The notes beneath the pieces were generated by a model, which was not told the origin of the DNA, did no database searches, and saw only the letters and a program-made list of their open reading frames with translations. Made by a program: the position numbers and the translations under genes. Below are positions 61,846 to 64,000 of a stretch of 64,000 nucleotides of DNA, in pieces. Each line of letters opens with the position of its first letter. The stretch's first letter is position 1. Source of the stretch: Lateolabrax maculatus (taxonomy: Eukaryota > Chordata > Actinopteri > Acropomatiformes > Lateolabracidae); contig CM062213.1 in assembly GCA_031216445.1 (NCBI GenBank), forward strand, positions 2,195,001-2,259,000, in the 5' to 3' direction.

Positions 61846-63633
61846 AATGCATTTAACAGAACAATAAATTCTTCCATGTGAAATTCATTTGCCTCCTGAG
61901 AGTAGTTACATTAGTTGACGAATCTTTTCCGCCAGAGAAAAACTGTAATTACTCTGTATTACACTGTATTTCTAATCTGTAATTATTTATGAACTGATGT
62001 ACTAAAACGTGTGAATCTCTCTCTTTTGCTCCATCTCAGCAAAACAACGCGATCAAACGATTGACTCATACTGGGGAGATAAATGACTCTCCAGCAAAGA
62101 AGAATCCCTGAAAGCACTCAGGAGTTCACGGCTCATTTATTAATACTCTGCTGCATTTAGTCAAATAAAACCGTCGCCTCATAGACAGTTCGCTCAGGTA
62201 CGGTAATATCTTTTTTAGGATCCTGCGACTTAAAATATACATTTGACATTTTATATATTGTCACATAAATAAAATTATGTTATCTGACAATATCTACCCT
62301 AAAAGCTGTAAAATATTTTGAGTTTCATATTCAATTAACCAATGTACATTTGTGTGTTACGGTTTTTATTTTATTTTTTATTTATCCAGTGATTTAAAGA
62401 CTGAGTCGATTTCTATATTTTCTATGACTAAAATGCCAACATCTTTGTTTGATTATATTTTTGAATCCAATATAATATCACACAACAGAGAACATATCGC
62501 CCCTGAGACACGTAAACATTTACAGCACATATGTTCAGTATTCACATCGCTGCAGCTGTTATTCATACTCGTGCATCGACTGAGCCAACAGCTTTTTTAA
62601 ATTACGCTGTGAGGTCTCATAGTTTTGTTGTACTATAAATGTTTCAAAATAAGATGGCTAATATTGGAAAAACTGGTTATACGTCATAAATAAGTCTCTT
62701 ATTTATTATGTACAGTAACAAATGTCTTCAAATTTTTGTGTTCCATGATTATAACAATATACATGTTTCCTGAGCAATACCTTTATCTTCGTATGTTTGC
62801 ATTTGCATTCATTTTAAATCAGCATAACAATTTTTAAAAAACTTTCAAAGAAGAGAGATTGAGGACGTGAAGCCTGAAGCGGGAGAAGAAACCACGTCAC
62901 ACTGAGAGGCTGATACCTGCAAACCCTATCGACTAATCATTTAACTTCTAGTTGCTTATGAAACTAATTTGTACAGTTATCTAATGACAACCTTATGTTT
63001 TATGTCCACAGTTACAGGCCGAACACCTAATTCATTCTTCAACAGGCAACATACAGTATGTGTCCATGTTGTGTAAATGTTACACACCGCAGTCAGTCAC
63101 CTCCTTAATGCTCACATCCTTATTTCTTCTGACGTGTTTAACAAACAAGAGCTTCATTCAGTTCTGTTCCTTCAGTGAGATTGTGCAACACCGTTTGTAT
63201 GAAGGTCTATCACTTCAAAACACAACATATCAATTTAACAAGTGTTGCTGGAAGTTTATTGCTCATTCTAAACACAACCAATTACAACCCTGGATGTGTT
63301 TGCTGCTGAAGTCCTCGCTCTCCAGCTGCCAACACAAGCACAACTATTACGTTTAAAAAAAACTCAGTGACAACATGAAGCAGATTTTTATGGGAGCTCT
63401 TTGTCTAAAGAATCCAAATGTAGTTGGTGTGTTTTATGTCCGTAATGTCGCACGGGGCAACAGCTGACGTCAGCATGTGAAATAAGCGAAGCAGACCACA
63501 CACGCACAGCTGAACGGACGACCTGCGGCGAGGAACGACACAGTGGTGGGATTGTACGAAGCAGAACATTAGTGTCACCAGAATATGAATACAGCTGTTA
63601 GAGGATGACAGAAAATGATTTAATATGTCCACT

Positions 63634-63667
<34 letters not shown>

Positions 63668-63797
63668 GACACACAGCACATTATGTGTGGACTGGATGAG
63701 GCCTACCGGTCAGTCGAGCAGTGAAGGGCTCCCTGGGGCTGAAGGGACATTTTCCTCTGCCCGACTCCACTGTGTGAGACAACATGAACGATGGCTC
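46315..63797 (-). CDS. class 3 semaphorin, SEMA3D-like (5' part beyond window), 13 coding exons
   Basis: A secreted axon and vessel guidance ligand acting through neuropilin-plexin receptors. Exons: 63797-63707, 61800-61672, 61446-61304, 60780-60666, 60193-60124, 59198-59054, 57641-57419, 52537-52449, 50968-50927, 50585-50428, 49220-49156, 48014-47857, 46842-46315. They total 1956 nt, 651 residues and a stop, phases continuous. Order: rest of the sema domain (PDDDKVYFFFKERAVE, RGRIPYPRPGT-like block, VVDRVDAEDGHYDV) to about residue 345; PSI domain about 350-400 with its Cys set (CCLARDPYCSWDG); furin-type RARRQD at about 402; one Ig domain about 425-530 (FLEC...YTC); long Pro/Gly/His linker; basic tail ending KARVRR. 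RARRQDVKYGDP and the YCEQLWYREKRR tail are closest to SEMA3D as I recall it, but divergence and the long linker suggest a separate paralogue such as the fish gene sema3h. Signal peptide and N-terminal sema exons are missing. Confidence 0.93.
49226..49255. repeat. (CA)15 microsatellite at a semaphorin acceptor
   Basis: In the transcript a UG tract ends 5 nt before the acceptor CAG of exon 49220-49156. Confidence 0.95.
50185..50285 (+). repeat. partial copy of 'ttgagatatttcagtctgg' repeat
   Basis: 'aatccatccaatagttgttg' followed by 'agatatttcagtctggtgga' matches the core of 11655-11905. Confidence 0.65.
50428..50585 (-). CDS. semaphorin PSI-domain exon
   Basis: Encodes QQLYVSSELGVAQL followed by the cysteine-rich PSI core C-x7-C-x2-CC-x6-C-x5-C. 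It ends TSK and joins in phase to exon 49220-49156, which supplies RARRQDVKYGDPWSQC, so the furin-type site is assembled across the splice junction. Confidence 0.92.
53391..53434. repeat. (CA)22 microsatellite
   Basis: A pure CA run deep in the semaphorin intron, with a further TG-rich run about 60 nt on (53494-53535). Confidence 0.95.
54085..54590 (-). repeat. teleost interspersed repeat ('gtgatgtcacgg' family), reverse orientation
   Basis: Blocks recognisable from a very common teleost repeat: 'ccattcatttctatgaagaa', 'ttattacctcagtaaacatt', 'ggtctcagtcgcaagtttca', 'gcgactgtcaatcaggatag' and 'gggtgatgtcacggaagcta', in the expected reverse order. A fragment of the same family is at 22768-22815. 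Confidence 0.75.
55258..55425 (-). mobile_element. degenerate LINE reverse-transcriptase fragment
   Basis: The minus strand reads SLKLYADDIQLYITVKP, then a stretch resembling NCLNSIKNYKAALDHL, before a stop. YADD is the polymerase active-site motif of reverse transcriptases, and the following IQLY and C-L-x-x-I spacing are typical of fish non-LTR retrotransposons. Upstream RT motifs and the endonuclease are not visible, so this is a short dead remnant. Confidence 0.7.
55905..55962. repeat. (CA)n microsatellite, interrupted
   Basis: CA runs with CG and AA interruptions in the semaphorin intron; a smaller run follows at 55977-55996. Confidence 0.92.
56105..56136. repeat. (AC)16 microsatellite
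   Basis: A pure AC run in the same intron. Confidence 0.95.
60934..61234 (+). repeat. teleost interspersed repeat ('caagtactttactgagg' family)
   Basis: Contains in order 'aaggtacttctactttactt', 'aaactgttgggtagtttaat', 'catatttta', 'cgttttgtgtaaaaa' and 'gtaaatgtactttgttacat' plus 'tcaccactg', the signature of a repeat extremely common in percomorph genomes. It fills most of the intron between exons 61446-61304 and 60780-60666. Confidence 0.8.
61475..61496. repeat. (GT)11 microsatellite
   Basis: A CA run in the transcript, 28 nt upstream of the acceptor of exon 61446-61304. Confidence 0.92.
61807..61847. repeat. (GAAA)10 microsatellite at a semaphorin acceptor
   Basis: In the transcript a UUUC repeat forms the polypyrimidine tract directly upstream of the acceptor of exon 61800-61672. 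Confidence 0.95.
63634..63660. repeat. (GT)13 microsatellite near a semaphorin donor
   Basis: A CA repeat in the transcript, about 45 nt downstream of the donor of exon 63797-63707. Confidence 0.93.
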
Positions 63798-63801
63798 CTA
63801 C

Positions 63802-63833
63802 AGGAGGGAGAGAGAGAGAGAGAGGGAGAGAGA

Positions 63834-63874
<41 letters not shown>

Positions 63875-63878
63875 AGAG
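63802..63878. repeat. (GA)n microsatellite at a semaphorin acceptor
   Basis: In the transcript a CU repeat forms the polypyrimidine tract just upstream of the acceptor of exon 63797-63707. The remaining bases to the window edge are intron. Confidence 0.93.
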
Positions 63879-64000
63879 ACCACACACAAACAGAGAATGA
63901 CTGATAAACACAAGGGCAAAGAGGAAACTGACTCTCTGTGTCCACTTGTTCTGAAGGATTTCTTCTTGTACGATTGTTGATTGTCAGAGCACAGTGGAAG

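Overview
The window looks like a ray-finned (probably percomorph) teleost nuclear genome. It has vertebrate GT-AG introns in three recognisable vertebrate genes, abundant CA/GT microsatellites, CpG-rich promoters, and many copies of short interspersed repeats typical of teleosts. It holds no bacterial, phage, CRISPR or operon-type content. All three genes lie on the minus strand. Coding models were built exon by exon from splice signals, reading phase and protein family resemblance recalled from memory; no database search was run.

Layout: 1-3984 is non-coding flank and probable 3' UTR. 3985-19675 is dcaf1 (VprBP), 29 coding exons, about 1593 residues. Its CpG-island promoter and untranslated first exon(s) lie at about 20450-21010. 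21010-22316 is a short intergenic stretch plus the 3' UTR of the next gene. 22317-35229 is smpd4 (neutral sphingomyelinase 3), 19 coding exons, 824 residues, with an ETS/CCAAT-type promoter at about 35230-35520. 35822-44118 is an interspersed repeat element interrupted by a 6.4 kb A/C-biased minisatellite (36103-42478). 44119-46314 is the 3' flank of the last gene. 46315-63797 holds the last 13 coding exons of a class 3 semaphorin closest to the SEMA3D type. Its signal peptide and the first part of its sema domain lie beyond the right edge.

The genes are not a functional cluster: DCAF1 is a CRL4 ubiquitin-ligase receptor, SMPD4 a membrane-anchored ER/nuclear-envelope protein, and the semaphorin a secreted guidance cue. 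The semaphorin fits the 3p21-type vertebrate block, where DCAF1 and several SEMA3 genes lie in human.

The most unusual items are the minisatellite (nested in a repeat, with an internal 1.4 kb duplication and patchy variants), a perfect 21-bp hairpin beside the dcaf1 CpG island, and dinucleotide repeats sitting directly at splice sites in all three genes. I did not find a convincing new biological system; the satellite is the best candidate for something undescribed.
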